Counted from the first letter of the stretch, positions 16,555-24,210 are shown. The stretch: DNA of 38,987 bases from Pseudomonadota bacterium (GCA_021778015.1 JAJYCX010000017.1:1-38987), one strand, 5' to 3'. Program-made: numbers and translations. Notes: generated from the sequence alone by a model not told the origin.

Positions 16555-16645
16555 TTTTTAGGTTAGGCGCCTAGCTCTCGAGCGGCAGGAGTGTAGTACT
16601 CTACATGACTGGTGCGAGATGGGCGAAGGCAACAACACCTAAAAA
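16555..16645 (+). promoter_or_regulatory. long structured hairpin between the IscU-like and IscA-like genes
   Basis: TTTTTAGGT (16555-16563) pairs perfectly with ACCTAAAAA (16637-16645), and an inner stem GTAG/CTAC (16593-16604) forms the tip. The arms between are partly complementary. This fills most of the 127-nt gap within the Fe-S run and could act as an attenuator, processing site or dispersed palindrome. Confidence 0.5.
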
Positions 16646-16674
16646 TCAAATGCGAAGAGTATGAGGCAAGCGAT

Positions 16675-17070
16675 ATGAATAATAAAGTTGAGCAATATCA
16701 AACAGAAACCGTATTAGGTGTCATTGGGCGCTTAACGGTCACAGCAAAAGCGCTGACACATTTGCAGCGGCAAGCGGCGAAGTTAACACCGCCTAGCATT
16801 GCTTTGCGTATAGGCATGAAAAAAGCGGGTTGTTCCGGCGTTAAATATACCTTGGATTATGTTAGCAATGCTGAAAAAGACGACGAAGTCATTGCTATTA
16901 CCCCTGATTTTTCTATCTTTGTAGCCGCAACGGCTTGGCCTTATGTACAGGGTAGTGTAATAGACTATGTACAAGAGGGCGTAAATGGCCGCCTTAAATT
17001 AAATAACCCCAACGAAACCGGCGGCTGCGGTTGCGGCGAAAGTGTTTATTTTGGCGATGAGCCTCATTAA
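16675..17070 (+). CDS. A-type iron-sulfur carrier (IscA/SufA/ErpA family)
   Basis: 131 aa from ATG 16675, chosen because GAGG lies 8 nt upstream; a GTG start at 16612 would add 21 residues coming from the intergenic hairpin. The domain (about 19-126) has the three invariant cysteines, Cys53 in KKAGCSGVKY and Cys118/Cys120 in ETGGCGCGES, plus the GSVIDYV strand. A-type carriers receive Fe-S clusters or iron and hand them to apoproteins. The NPNETGGCGCGESV ending is closest to SufA/IscA. It follows iscS and the IscU-like gene, so it probably serves the same pathway. The usual hscBA-fdx genes are not present next to it. Confidence 0.9.
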   Translation: MNNKVEQYQTETVLGVIGRLTVTAKALTHLQRQAAKLTPPSIALRIGMKKAGCSGVKYTLDYVSNAEKDDEVIAITPDFSIFVAATAWPYVQGSVIDYVQEGVNGRLKLNNPNETGGCGCGESVYFGDEPH

Positions 17071-17110
17071 AGCCATTAATACGATTGCTATGTCGCTGTG
17101 TGCTTTGCAT

Positions 17111-18328
17111 TCACTTTTTTTGTGGTGGTTTCAAAGAAAGAGTAGAATTCAAAGTGTCTTTTTCTTTGTCTTTTGAAAAAATGCCTGGGCCTCCACTGGC
17201 TGTTACTTGCTGAACACTCTGTTTGAACCGATTTGCTTCTGCATCGCTTTTATCTGCCAGCCCTTTTCTTGCTAATGAGAGAATTGAATCAACTGTTGCG
17301 ACAATAGCGTCTGGTTCTTTGGATGGACTATCCTTAAAGTTACAATAATCAGATAACCATTGAAACAATGGTTTTATATCGCCAACAATAGGCTCTGCTA
17401 CTTGTTGAAACACAAATGGCCCGTTCATTGAATTTGAAAAACTTACGACAGAATCCCCCGTTTTCATATCCATAGCACAAAATGAAATAGAGCCAGGATT
17501 ATTTCCCCAATGAAAGGCAATAGTCTTTTCTAAGTCGCTATAAACCCCTATCCCCAAACCCCATTGGATTTGTGATGTTTCGGGTGAAATCGTTGGCGGC
17601 AGCCCTGACAGGGTGCCTGTCAGTAATGTCGATTTAAAATAATCATTTTTAAAGCAATACTGTAGAAAGCTGATGTAGTCCTCTGCGGTTGTCAGCAGAC
17701 CTCCAGCAAGGACCCCAGGGCCATCGTCTCGTAATGGTGGTAAAGGGACATTTCCCAGGTGCGCTTTGGCAACTTCTAGCCTAGTGCCATTGAGCCGGCC
17801 ATCTGGCAACTGCCTAAAGGTAGAGTGCTTCATGTTAGCGCGTGTAAAGAAATCTTGGGCAATATCTTCCCACTTTTTGTGAATGTCTTTCTCAATAACC
17901 TGCTGTAAAAAATCAAGTGCTACCCCTGAATAGGTAAATCGGGTATTAGGTATCGCGATAAATTTTGTTCCATCATCACCATCTTGGCCATAGTTTGCTA
18001 GACCAGAATATTGCCCAATCACCATACGAGTTGTAAGCGTTCGATAATGAGGGTCTTGCCTAAGTTCTGGGGGACCATAGTCAGCAATATCTGCTAGAGG
18101 TGTGTCTAAATTCCATTTACCCTGATCAACCAAATCTAAAATAATCGCTGCTGATACCGGTTTACTGAGGGATGCCGCTTGAAATAGCGTGTTTGTGTCT
18201 ACAGGGCTTGGTGCTGAGGTGTCAGTCTTTCCGTAAGCCACAGCATGGCGGGAATCTTCTTGACACCAAGATAATGATAATGCTGGAATATTGGCCTTAT
18301 CAAGCAGTTCTTGCATTAATTTTTTCAT
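17111..18328 (-). CDS. serine hydrolase, class C beta-lactamase fold, no signal peptide
   Basis: 405 aa. The catalytic set of the family is visible: S-x-x-K as Ser53-Leu-Ser-Lys56 in QAASLSKPV, the Tyr motif as Tyr133-Ser-Gly, and a third motif His-Trp-Gly in FHWGNNPGS. Most members are periplasmic, but this one begins MKKLMQELLDKANIPALSLS with no secretion signal, so it acts in the cytosol or leaves by another route. A tail of about 75 residues (331-405), polar and ending in KPPQKK, extends beyond the domain and could carry a type IV secretion signal. It follows the Cys-motif gene by 28 bp, probably in one operon. Esterase, peptidase or amidase activity cannot be told apart here. Confidence 0.78.
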   Translation of the reverse strand: MKKLMQELLDKANIPALSLSWCQEDSRHAVAYGKTDTSAPSPVDTNTLFQAASLSKPVSAAIILDLVDQGKWNLDTPLADIADYGPPELRQDPHYRTLTTRMVIGQYSGLANYGQDGDDGTKFIAIPNTRFTYSGVALDFLQQVIEKDIHKKWEDIAQDFFTRANMKHSTFRQLPDGRLNGTRLEVAKAHLGNVPLPPLRDDGPGVLAGGLLTTAEDYISFLQYCFKNDYFKSTLLTGTLSGLPPTISPETSQIQWGLGIGVYSDLEKTIAFHWGNNPGSISFCAMDMKTGDSVVSFSNSMNGPFVFQQVAEPIVGDIKPLFQWLSDYCNFKDSPSKEPDAIVATVDSILSLARKGLADKSDAEANRFKQSVQQVTASGGPGIFSKDKEKDTLNSTLSLKPPQKK

Positions 18329-18356
18329 AAAATACCACCGCTAAATTGAATATATT

Positions 18357-18872
18357 TTATGAGGGAGTACACTTAGGTAGTGCATAGGGATTTGGGATAG
18401 AGAAACGATTATTCGCTTTTGCGCCATCATTCTCTTTATTAGCAGATTCATTTTGAGCAGCAAGCGGGTTATTATTTAACCGTTGTATAAAAGCATCGCG
18501 ATGATCAGGATCATCGATTTTGACCTGTAATTCATTATCGATGATTGCGGCGGCATACTCATTGACATCAATCTTCTGGTTTTTTAATTCTTGTTTAAAT
18601 TGTGCAAATATATTTTGAACAGAAAGAAGGTGCTTCCTTTCTAACTGCGGTGTTAGGTCAGCTATACTTTGACGTTCAAGTTTAATGGATAACATTAGTG
18701 TAACACTATCTTCAGACTCTAGATTCTCATCCTCTGAGTTTGTTTGAGCATCACCGGAGGCACCGCCACAACGACAGGCTAACTTTGGAAAACCGCAACC
18801 CGGACAACCGTTTCCTTTGGTGGTGATTGTAAGCCTAGGCGCATTGATTGTATCATCTTTGATATTAGACAA
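18357..18872 (-). CDS. unknown protein with CxxC-x6-CxC motif
   Basis: 171 aa from TTG 18872. A longer frame opens at TTG 18914, but the promoter -10 (18904-18909) lies inside that extension, and AAGG sits 8 nt before TTG 18872, so the shorter start is preferred. Cys23, Cys26, Cys33 and Cys35 (GCPGCGFPKLACRCGG) form a compact metal-binding motif, probably zinc. An acidic linker and a mainly helical C-terminal half follow, with no recognised domain. It is first in a likely two-gene operon with the downstream beta-lactamase-fold hydrolase. No signal peptide or membrane segment is evident. No function can be assigned. Confidence 0.6.
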   Translation of the reverse strand: MSNIKDDTINAPRLTITTKGNGCPGCGFPKLACRCGGASGDAQTNSEDENLESEDSVTLMLSIKLERQSIADLTPQLERKHLLSVQNIFAQFKQELKNQKIDVNEYAAAIIDNELQVKIDDPDHRDAFIQRLNNNPLAAQNESANKENDGAKANNRFSIPNPYALPKCTPS

Positions 18873-18903
18873 AAGAAGTACCTTAAATAAATATTTTGTT
18901 TGT

Positions 18904-18932
18904 ATTATATACAATTCAATTTATTAATGCAA
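18904..18932 (-). promoter_or_regulatory. sigma-70 promoter of the Cys-motif/hydrolase operon
   Basis: On the minus strand TTGCAT (18927-18932), a 17-nt spacer, then perfect TATAAT (18904-18909). Transcription should start near 18897, about 25 nt before the preferred TTG start at 18872. Confidence 0.75.
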
Positions 18933-19033
18933 GAGGCCTAAGTCCAGATACAGGGCTATTGAATCTAAATTGTGCAAAAAAATGCTGTCAACGTAAAGGT
19001 CCCCGTCTTTTCACTTAAAAGAGTTAATATAAG

Positions 19034-19114
19034 GGTTATATCCAGCTAAAAAACATAGAATTAATTGGTTATAACCTAAGAATATGCTATAATTAAGGGG
19101 TTATAACCTAAGAA
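19034..19114 (+). promoter_or_regulatory. promoter with phased GGTTATAACC operator repeats
   Basis: GGTTATAACCTAAGAA occurs exactly at 19067-19082 and 19099-19114 (period 32 bp). A weaker copy, GGTTATATCC, lies at 19034-19043, 33 bp earlier. The core is a perfect 10-bp palindrome. The extended -10 TGCTATAAT (TATAAT at 19088-19093) sits between the two perfect copies, so a bound protein would cover the -35 region and the start site. The ATG of the AAA gene follows 10 nt after the last copy. Confidence 0.75.
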
Positions 19115-19124
19115 GAGAGCTTTT

Positions 19125-20423
19125 ATGGACCCTTATACCGCTTTGTTCCGTTGGAACCTATGGGGACAATGGCAAATTCCCGTGAGTTATCCACGGACTA
19201 TTACCGAAGATATAGTGCGTTATACTGACACACCCGAAATCATGGCCTTAATTGGGCCTAGGCGTGCGGGCAAATCGACTATTTTATATCAAGTTATGGC
19301 GGCTTTATTGGAAAATGGGGTAGATCCTAAAGCGATTTTACACATTAATTTAGAAGAGCCGGAATTCACGCCCCTTTTAAATGATTCTTTTCTGGACAAA
19401 TTATACGATGTTTATAGAGCTAAAGTTTATCCTAAAGGAAAGGCTTATATTTTTTTAGATGAAATACAAAATATTCCACAATGGGAACGATGGGTACGTG
19501 CTAGAAACGATACTGAGGATATCAAAATATGGATAACCGGCTCATCGTCAGCACTGCTGTCTAGAGAACTCGCCTCCGTTTTAACGGGACGGAATTTTAC
19601 TTTTAATATTTACCCATTAGGCTTCGCTGAAGTATTACGTTTTAAAAATATTCCATTGCCACCAAAACCTTGGCCGAACACTCCCCCGGCAGAAATCAAA
19701 CATGCTTTAATAGAGTATTTAGAATGGGGTGGTTTTCCACGAATTGTGTTAGCACAAGACGATATAGAGCGCGAAAAATTATTGAAACGTTATTTTGATG
19801 AAATCATTTTAAAAGACATAGTGCTACGCTATCAGATACGCGATGTGCAAGCACTACGTAGTATTGCTATTCATCTACTGACAAATACCGCATCATTACT
19901 TTCCTATAAACGCTTAAGTGATATTTTTCAAGTGTCGGTAGATTTAGTTGAAAGTTACGTGCAATATCTGCATGAAGCTTTTGTCATTGATACACTCCAT
20001 ATTTACCGTTTAAAGGCTGCAGAGCGTATCAGAAATCCGTTAAAAATTCATGCCTATGATCTAGGATTGCGTAAAGTAGTGAGTTTATCGACCAGCCCTG
20101 ATTATGGCAAGTTAGTAGAAACTATCGTTCACAATCATTTACTCTCACTAGAGCAAGACGGGCTATTTTACTGGCGCGGGGTGGGTGAAATTGATTTTGT
20201 TACGCAAAAAGGGATTGCTACCGATAAATTGATTCAAGTTGCTTATGGAAATCTAGATGAGGTCAAGACCTTAACACGTGAGTTAAAACCTTTACAGGAA
20301 GGACTAAAACAGTATCCTAATGCAACGCCTTATTTGATCACCTGGGAATGGCCTAAACGATTAGAAAGTGATATTGTGCACGGAATCAAAATACTTCCAC
20401 TGTGGCATTTTTTATTGCCTTGA
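19125..20423 (+). CDS. AAA_14 ATPase with DUF4143 domain (copy 1)
   Basis: 432 aa. The P-loop is GPRRAGKS (44-51), Walker B is AYIFLDEIQ (107-115, Asp112-Glu113), and the sensor motif is ITGSSS. A winged-helix-like stretch (about 260-300) is followed by the DUF4143 C-terminus with GEIDFV and LIQVAY, a pattern like the E-x-D ... Q-x-x core of PD-(D/E)XK folds. These ATPases are common in bacteria and archaea; their role is not established. The GAGAG before ATG 19125 overlaps the end of an operator copy. Its promoter has repeated palindromic sites, suggesting tight, perhaps self-imposed control. A second family member is at 30523. An IstB-type transposition helper is unlikely, as no transposase is nearby. 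Confidence 0.88.
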   Translation: MDPYTALFRWNLWGQWQIPVSYPRTITEDIVRYTDTPEIMALIGPRRAGKSTILYQVMAALLENGVDPKAILHINLEEPEFTPLLNDSFLDKLYDVYRAKVYPKGKAYIFLDEIQNIPQWERWVRARNDTEDIKIWITGSSSALLSRELASVLTGRNFTFNIYPLGFAEVLRFKNIPLPPKPWPNTPPAEIKHALIEYLEWGGFPRIVLAQDDIEREKLLKRYFDEIILKDIVLRYQIRDVQALRSIAIHLLTNTASLLSYKRLSDIFQVSVDLVESYVQYLHEAFVIDTLHIYRLKAAERIRNPLKIHAYDLGLRKVVSLSTSPDYGKLVETIVHNHLLSLEQDGLFYWRGVGEIDFVTQKGIATDKLIQVAYGNLDEVKTLTRELKPLQEGLKQYPNATPYLITWEWPKRLESDIVHGIKILPLWHFLLP

Positions 20424-20441
20424 ACTGCTATTGAAAAATAT

Positions 20442-20472
20442 GAATGAATTATCCGAGCTGAATAATTCATTC
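20442..20472. terminator. inverted repeat between convergent genes
   Basis: GAATGAATTAT (20442-20452) and ATAATTCATTC (20462-20472) form an 11-bp perfect stem with a 9-nt loop, between the converging AAA ATPase and mmsA genes. It is AT-rich and lacks a good T tract, so termination efficiency is uncertain. Confidence 0.5.
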
Positions 20473-20475
20473 GGA

Positions 20476-21954
20476 TTAATGCGTAGGCAGTGTAAATCCA
20501 TGCACATTTTTTCCTTTGGGCCAGCGCGAAGTAATCGTTTTTAATTGGCTGTAAAATTGTATGCCATCAGGGCCGTGTAAACCCAAATCACCAAAAGCCG
20601 AGTATTTCCAGCCACCAAAGGTGTGATAACCTACAGGCACAGGAATAGGTACGTTAATTCCGACCATGCCGATTTGTACGCGTGCCGCAAAATCATGGGC
20701 GATTTCACCGTTTTGCGTAAAAATGGCGGCGCCATTACCATAACGATGCGCATTGATCCACGATAAGGCTGTTTCATAATCCGGTGCGCGCAGAATGCAT
20801 AATACCGGGCCAAAAATTTCGTCTTGATAAATTGTCATCTCTGGGGTGACTGCGTCAAATAAACTCGCGCCTATAAAAAAGCCTTGTTTAGGGAAAGTGG
20901 CCTTACGACCATCTACCACCAACTTAGCACCTTCTTCTAACCCGATATCCAAATATTTTTGAACGCGTGCTAAGGATTCTGCGCTGTTTAATGGACAGAG
21001 CACAGTCTTTTCATCATCACCTGAGCCGATGATTAAGGATTGCGTCGCTGGCGCTAAGCGTTGAATGAGTGCATCCGCTGTTTTATCGCCTACAGTGACG
21101 ACTACAGAAATAGCCATGCAACGTTGACCACACGATCCATACGCTGCACCTAAAATAGCATTGGCAGCATCGTCTAGATCGGCATCATTCATCACTAAGC
21201 AATGGTTTTTAGCACCGCCAAAGGCTTGTACACGTTTGTTGTGTTTAGTTGCTGTTTGATAAATATGATCGGCCACGGTTGTTGAACCGACGAAACTCAC
21301 AGCTTTCACTTTAGGGTGACAAAGTAACGCATCGACGACTGTTTTATCACCATGGATTACATTCAACAAACCCTTTGGTGCGCCTGCTTCATAGAGTAAA
21401 TCGGCTAACAATAAAGCGGTGCTCGGATCTTTTTCGGAGGGTTTGTGTATAAATGCATTACCGCAGATCAAAGCCAAAGGATACATCCATAAAGGGATCA
21501 TCGCAGGGAAATTAAAAGGTGTGATGCCTACACAAATGCCTAAGCTTTGGCGCAAACCATAACAATCTACATCGCGGCCCACGCGTTCGGAATATGTGGA
21601 TTTCAATAAATTCGGTGCACCGCAAGCATATTCGACTACATCTATGCCGCGTTGCACAGAGGCTTTGGCATCGGCGTGCGTTTTGCCGTGTTCTAGACAG
21701 ACTAAAGCCGCTAAGGCATCGGTATTTTTATCCAGTAGATTTTTAAATGCAAACATCAAGCGGGCGCGTTCGGCTAAAGAGGTTACACTCCATTCTCGAT
21801 GCGCTTTCTCTGCAGAAACAATGGCACTTTCTATTTCGACGGGGGTGGCAAAAGGTACCTGGTGAATAATTTCACCGGTTGCAGGATTGTGCACGGGTCC
21901 ATGGGAGGTACTTTGACTCATAACGCGTTGACCATTGATGTGATGTGGTAGCAT
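20476..21954 (-). CDS. mmsA: CoA-acylating methylmalonate-semialdehyde dehydrogenase
   Basis: 492 aa from ATG 21954, preferred over ATG 21966 because GGGG lies about 7 nt before it and homologues begin near this point. ALDH fold with TPFNFP (149-154 of the long form), the Rossmann turn FVGST, the family mark GGAKNH with Asn in place of the usual ALDH glutamate, and catalytic Cys in GQRCMA (283 long form, 279 here). It converts (methyl)malonate semialdehyde with CoA and NAD to propionyl- or acetyl-CoA in valine, beta-alanine or inositol breakdown. It stands alone here, with no other valine-pathway genes beside it. Confidence 0.93.
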   Translation of the reverse strand: MLPHHINGQRVMSQSTSHGPVHNPATGEIIHQVPFATPVEIESAIVSAEKAHREWSVTSLAERARLMFAFKNLLDKNTDALAALVCLEHGKTHADAKASVQRGIDVVEYACGAPNLLKSTYSERVGRDVDCYGLRQSLGICVGITPFNFPAMIPLWMYPLALICGNAFIHKPSEKDPSTALLLADLLYEAGAPKGLLNVIHGDKTVVDALLCHPKVKAVSFVGSTTVADHIYQTATKHNKRVQAFGGAKNHCLVMNDADLDDAANAILGAAYGSCGQRCMAISVVVTVGDKTADALIQRLAPATQSLIIGSGDDEKTVLCPLNSAESLARVQKYLDIGLEEGAKLVVDGRKATFPKQGFFIGASLFDAVTPEMTIYQDEIFGPVLCILRAPDYETALSWINAHRYGNGAAIFTQNGEIAHDFAARVQIGMVGINVPIPVPVGYHTFGGWKYSAFGDLGLHGPDGIQFYSQLKTITSRWPKGKNVHGFTLPTH

Positions 21955-22076
21955 GATTTTCCCCATAAATAATGAATATAGATCCTAACATGCACATGGT
22001 GACAGTACAACAAAAGAATATGTTATATTAAAAAGCCAAAGGATCCTTTAAACAAACCAACCAGTCGGGAGAAATT

Positions 22077-22682
22077 ATGAAACTTTATTTTTATAAAAAT
22101 GCTTGTTCGTTAACTGTGCGTATTTTGATACACGAATTAGGGCTTCCTTGCGAATATGAGGCCGTTGATATATACAGCAAAAAAACAGCTTCCGGAAAAG
22201 ATTATAAAACAATCAATCCTAAAGGCAATGTACCAGCACTTATTTTAGATAATGGTCAAATGCTCACCGAAAATATAGCGATACAATTCTATTTGGCGGA
22301 AAAACATCCTAATAGCAACCTTATTCCAACGGCGCACACAGAGGCTCGTTATTACGCTATAGAAAACTTGAGTTTTATTGCAACGGATTTGCATAAATCT
22401 TTCGTGCCATTTTTTGCACCGAATGTGCCCGAAGAAGCTAAAGCAGGTATTTTTACCGCTATTTTACGGGGCAAATTTGATTTCGTGAATGAAAGATTAG
22501 CGCACCATCGTTATTTATCGGGTGATGAATTTACCGGTCCCGATGCATATTTATTCGTGGTGACGCGTTGGTTACCGGCTACGCCGCTGTCTTTGAAAGA
22601 ATGGCCTCATTTGAAACGCTTTATGGATGAAATGGAGAAAAGACCCGCGGTGAAAAAGGCTTTGGCGGAAGAGGCGGAATAA
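22077..22682 (+). CDS. glutathione S-transferase, beta-class-like
   Basis: 201 aa. The thioredoxin-like N-terminal domain reads MKLYFYKNACSLT with the beta-class Cys10, then the cis-Pro segment GNVPALIL and the glutathione-binding LTENIAIQFYLA. An all-helical C-terminal domain begins near 90 and includes the N-capping box GPDAYLFVV. Bacterial beta-class enzymes bind glutathione at Cys10 and act in detoxification and redox repair in the cytosol. GGGAG is 6 nt before ATG 22077. It is monocistronic and diverges from mmsA upstream. Confidence 0.93.
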   Translation: MKLYFYKNACSLTVRILIHELGLPCEYEAVDIYSKKTASGKDYKTINPKGNVPALILDNGQMLTENIAIQFYLAEKHPNSNLIPTAHTEARYYAIENLSFIATDLHKSFVPFFAPNVPEEAKAGIFTAILRGKFDFVNERLAHHRYLSGDEFTGPDAYLFVVTRWLPATPLSLKEWPHLKRFMDEMEKRPAVKKALAEEAE

Positions 22683-22720
22683 GGAGCAACGGTTCCGGCT
22701 TACACCAGGACTTCATGCAT

Positions 22721-22751
22721 TTGTCATCCTCGACTGCGTCGAGGATGACAA
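22721..22751. terminator. 14-bp perfect palindromic hairpin between convergent genes
   Basis: TTGTCATCCTCGAC (22721-22734) and GTCGAGGATGACAA (22738-22751) form a 14-bp perfect stem with a 3-nt loop TGC. It sits between the converging gst and repressor genes and may end transcripts in both directions. No T tract follows, and the style is that of dispersed palindromic repeats, so repeat origin is equally likely. Confidence 0.6.
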
Positions 22752-22800
22752 AGCTTTGATTCAAGGTTTATATGTATAGATCGATCGGCTTAAAACAAAT

Positions 22801-23460
22801 TCAAGCAGCCAACGATACCCTAACTTCTATTGCTACACCTAAAATGATGTCTTCTTTAGTCATGGTAATCGGCTTATACAGTTCAAGATTATAGGGCAAA
22901 AATAAGGCCTCATGTCCCAAGGATAATTTACGAAACATCACTTCATTTTGTGAGGCAATCCAACCGACGACTAAATCACCATCCGTAGGAGATTTATCGG
23001 CGGCAACTATGACAATATTCCCCTTATTAAAAACCGGTTTCATTGCCGCATCCGATATTTTAAATGCAAAAGCATTTTCGCCAGCAGTTTTTTCGATCAT
23101 AATGAAATCATCATGCCCTTTTATTTTATTAAACTCTTTCCATTGGGAGACATCTTCTATATTTAACACGGGAATAGGTCTGTATTTTATGATGGCTCTG
23201 TATATGGGGTCTTCTTCGACCGCTACGGGTCCGTTGCCTGTAGCCAACCATTCGGGCCTGACATTTAAGGCGTGAGCTAATTCAAAAGTGAATCTAGAGG
23301 CTTGCGCATTGCTGGATAATAGGTATTGTAAAGCTGCTGGTTTAATGTCTACGGCTCTGGCCAATGCGGCCTGTGAAATACCTTCTTTTCCCATTGCAAA
23401 ATGGAGCCTCTCAGAAAGGGTTCGAAATGTCTTTATTTCCATTGTTGTAATGCTTACCAT
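22801..23460 (-). CDS. phage-type XRE repressor with degenerate S24 domain
   Basis: 219 aa from ATG 23460 (GGAG three bases upstream; a TTG at 23469 and ATG at 23442 are alternatives). Residues 12-70 form an XRE helix-turn-helix (ISQAALARAVDIKPAALQYL). Residues 95-215 match the LexA/CI S24 peptidase fold. The catalytic Ser of the GDSM motif is Ala139 (SDAAMKP), and the partner Lys appears as Arg177 (VMFRKL), so RecA-stimulated self-cleavage should not occur. It diverges from the second csrA-family gene, and a palindromic site lies inside that gene's promoter, its likely operator. Phage-type repressors next to csrA paralogues are known from Legionella integrative elements (lvr regions). Confidence 0.82.
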   Translation of the reverse strand: MVSITTMEIKTFRTLSERLHFAMGKEGISQAALARAVDIKPAALQYLLSSNAQASRFTFELAHALNVRPEWLATGNGPVAVEEDPIYRAIIKYRPIPVLNIEDVSQWKEFNKIKGHDDFIMIEKTAGENAFAFKISDAAMKPVFNKGNIVIVAADKSPTDGDLVVGWIASQNEVMFRKLSLGHEALFLPYNLELYKPITMTKEDIILGVAIEVRVSLAA

Positions 23461-23566
23461 GTTCTCCAATATTAAGCTGGAATCAATATAACATATTTCC
23501 AGATTTTTTTTACGACTAAATAATTTTTAACCCATATTTGTTGGGTGTAATAACCTTTTCAAAAAT

Positions 23567-23609
23567 AGTAAACAGAATGATTGACAAGTAAACTATGATT
23601 TACTATACT
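23567..23609 (+). promoter_or_regulatory. sigma-70 promoter of csrA paralogue with embedded operator
   Basis: TTGACA (23581-23586), a 17-nt spacer, and TATACT (23604-23609), close to consensus. The spacer is largely the dyad AGTAAA-CTATGA-TTTACT (23587-23604). A second AGTAAAC half-site lies at 23567-23573, exactly 20 bp upstream. A repressor bound here would block RNA polymerase; the divergent S24-type repressor is the obvious candidate. A separate ACCCA/TGGGT dyad lies at 23530-23546. Confidence 0.75.
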
Positions 23610-23680
23610 AAATTCCAGTTTGCGCCGCCATTTCATCAATCGCCTGAATTTTAGATAGACCAATTTTAAGGAAGAAAGCG

Positions 23681-23923
23681 ATGTTAATCTTATCTAGACT
23701 CCCATCCCAGAAAATCATTATCGGCAATAAAGGAGACATTACTATCAGTATTTTGTCGGTGGATGGGGACGAGGTGAAATTAGGTCTTGTTGCTGCTAAA
23801 GACGTCGCGATTAACAGGATGGAGACGATTCGCCAACCGGCTCAGAAAAGGCAAAAAATACCACTAACCATTAAAATCAAGGCCTTTTGCTCCAGAATAA
23901 GCGATACTATGAAGATAGCCTAG
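23681..23923 (+). CDS. divergent CsrA-family RNA-binding protein
   Basis: 80 aa. The CsrA core is clear (MLILSRL, IIIGNKGDITISIL, GDEVKLGLVAAKDVAI, then NRMET), so Arg in the VHREE position is kept. GETI is changed to SQKI, and the tail after 55 is basic, with QKRQK and KIKAF, unlike canonical CsrA. It is likely a beta-swapped dimer binding GGA-type RNA, perhaps with a different target set, or competing with the canonical copy at 6519. AAGGAAG lies 7 nt before ATG 23681. It is controlled from a strong promoter with an embedded operator and divergent from a phage-type repressor. Confidence 0.88.
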   Translation: MLILSRLPSQKIIIGNKGDITISILSVDGDEVKLGLVAAKDVAINRMETIRQPAQKRQKIPLTIKIKAFCSRISDTMKIA

Positions 23924-24075
23924 CCTGTTGATTCGTTCGATAGGGCGTTATTCATTAGGGCTTTTGCTCCAAAAAAGGTGTAACCGGCTATCCGGAAGTC
24001 ATTTTCTTTGACCATGAGACGAATTTGCGGTATCCTACACCCTGCTACTTTGGTGGCACAAAGTGTAATGGTTGA

Positions 24076-24166
24076 GGAGAGGTGGCTGAGTGGTTGAAGG
24101 CGGCGGTCTTGAAAACCGTTGAGGGGTACCCCCCCTCCCAGGGTTCGAATCCCTGCCTCTCCACCA
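24076..24166 (+). tRNA. tRNA-Ser (anticodon UGA)
   Basis: 91 nt including an encoded CCA. The acceptor stem pairs GGAGAGG (24076-24082) with CCTCTCC (24156-24162), with discriminator A and CCA at 24164-24166. The anticodon loop CTTGAAA gives TGA at 24110-24112. The long variable arm GAGGGG...CCCCTC is class II, as expected for serine, and the T arm contains GGTTCGAATCC. It reads UCN codons. A partial copy of its 3' end follows 44 bp later. Confidence 0.97.
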
Positions 24167-24210
24167 AAGTACACGATAATATTGAATGGATAAAGGAATC
24201 GTCCATCCCG

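Noticed and set aside
16612-16674. Longer N-terminus (GTG 16612) for the IscA-type protein
   Set aside because: The extra residues come from the folded intergenic element; ATG 16675 has a better ribosome site and matches family length.
19125-20423. IstB-like transposition helper
   Set aside because: The C-terminus is DUF4143, no transposase is adjacent, and no inverted terminal repeats bracket the gene.
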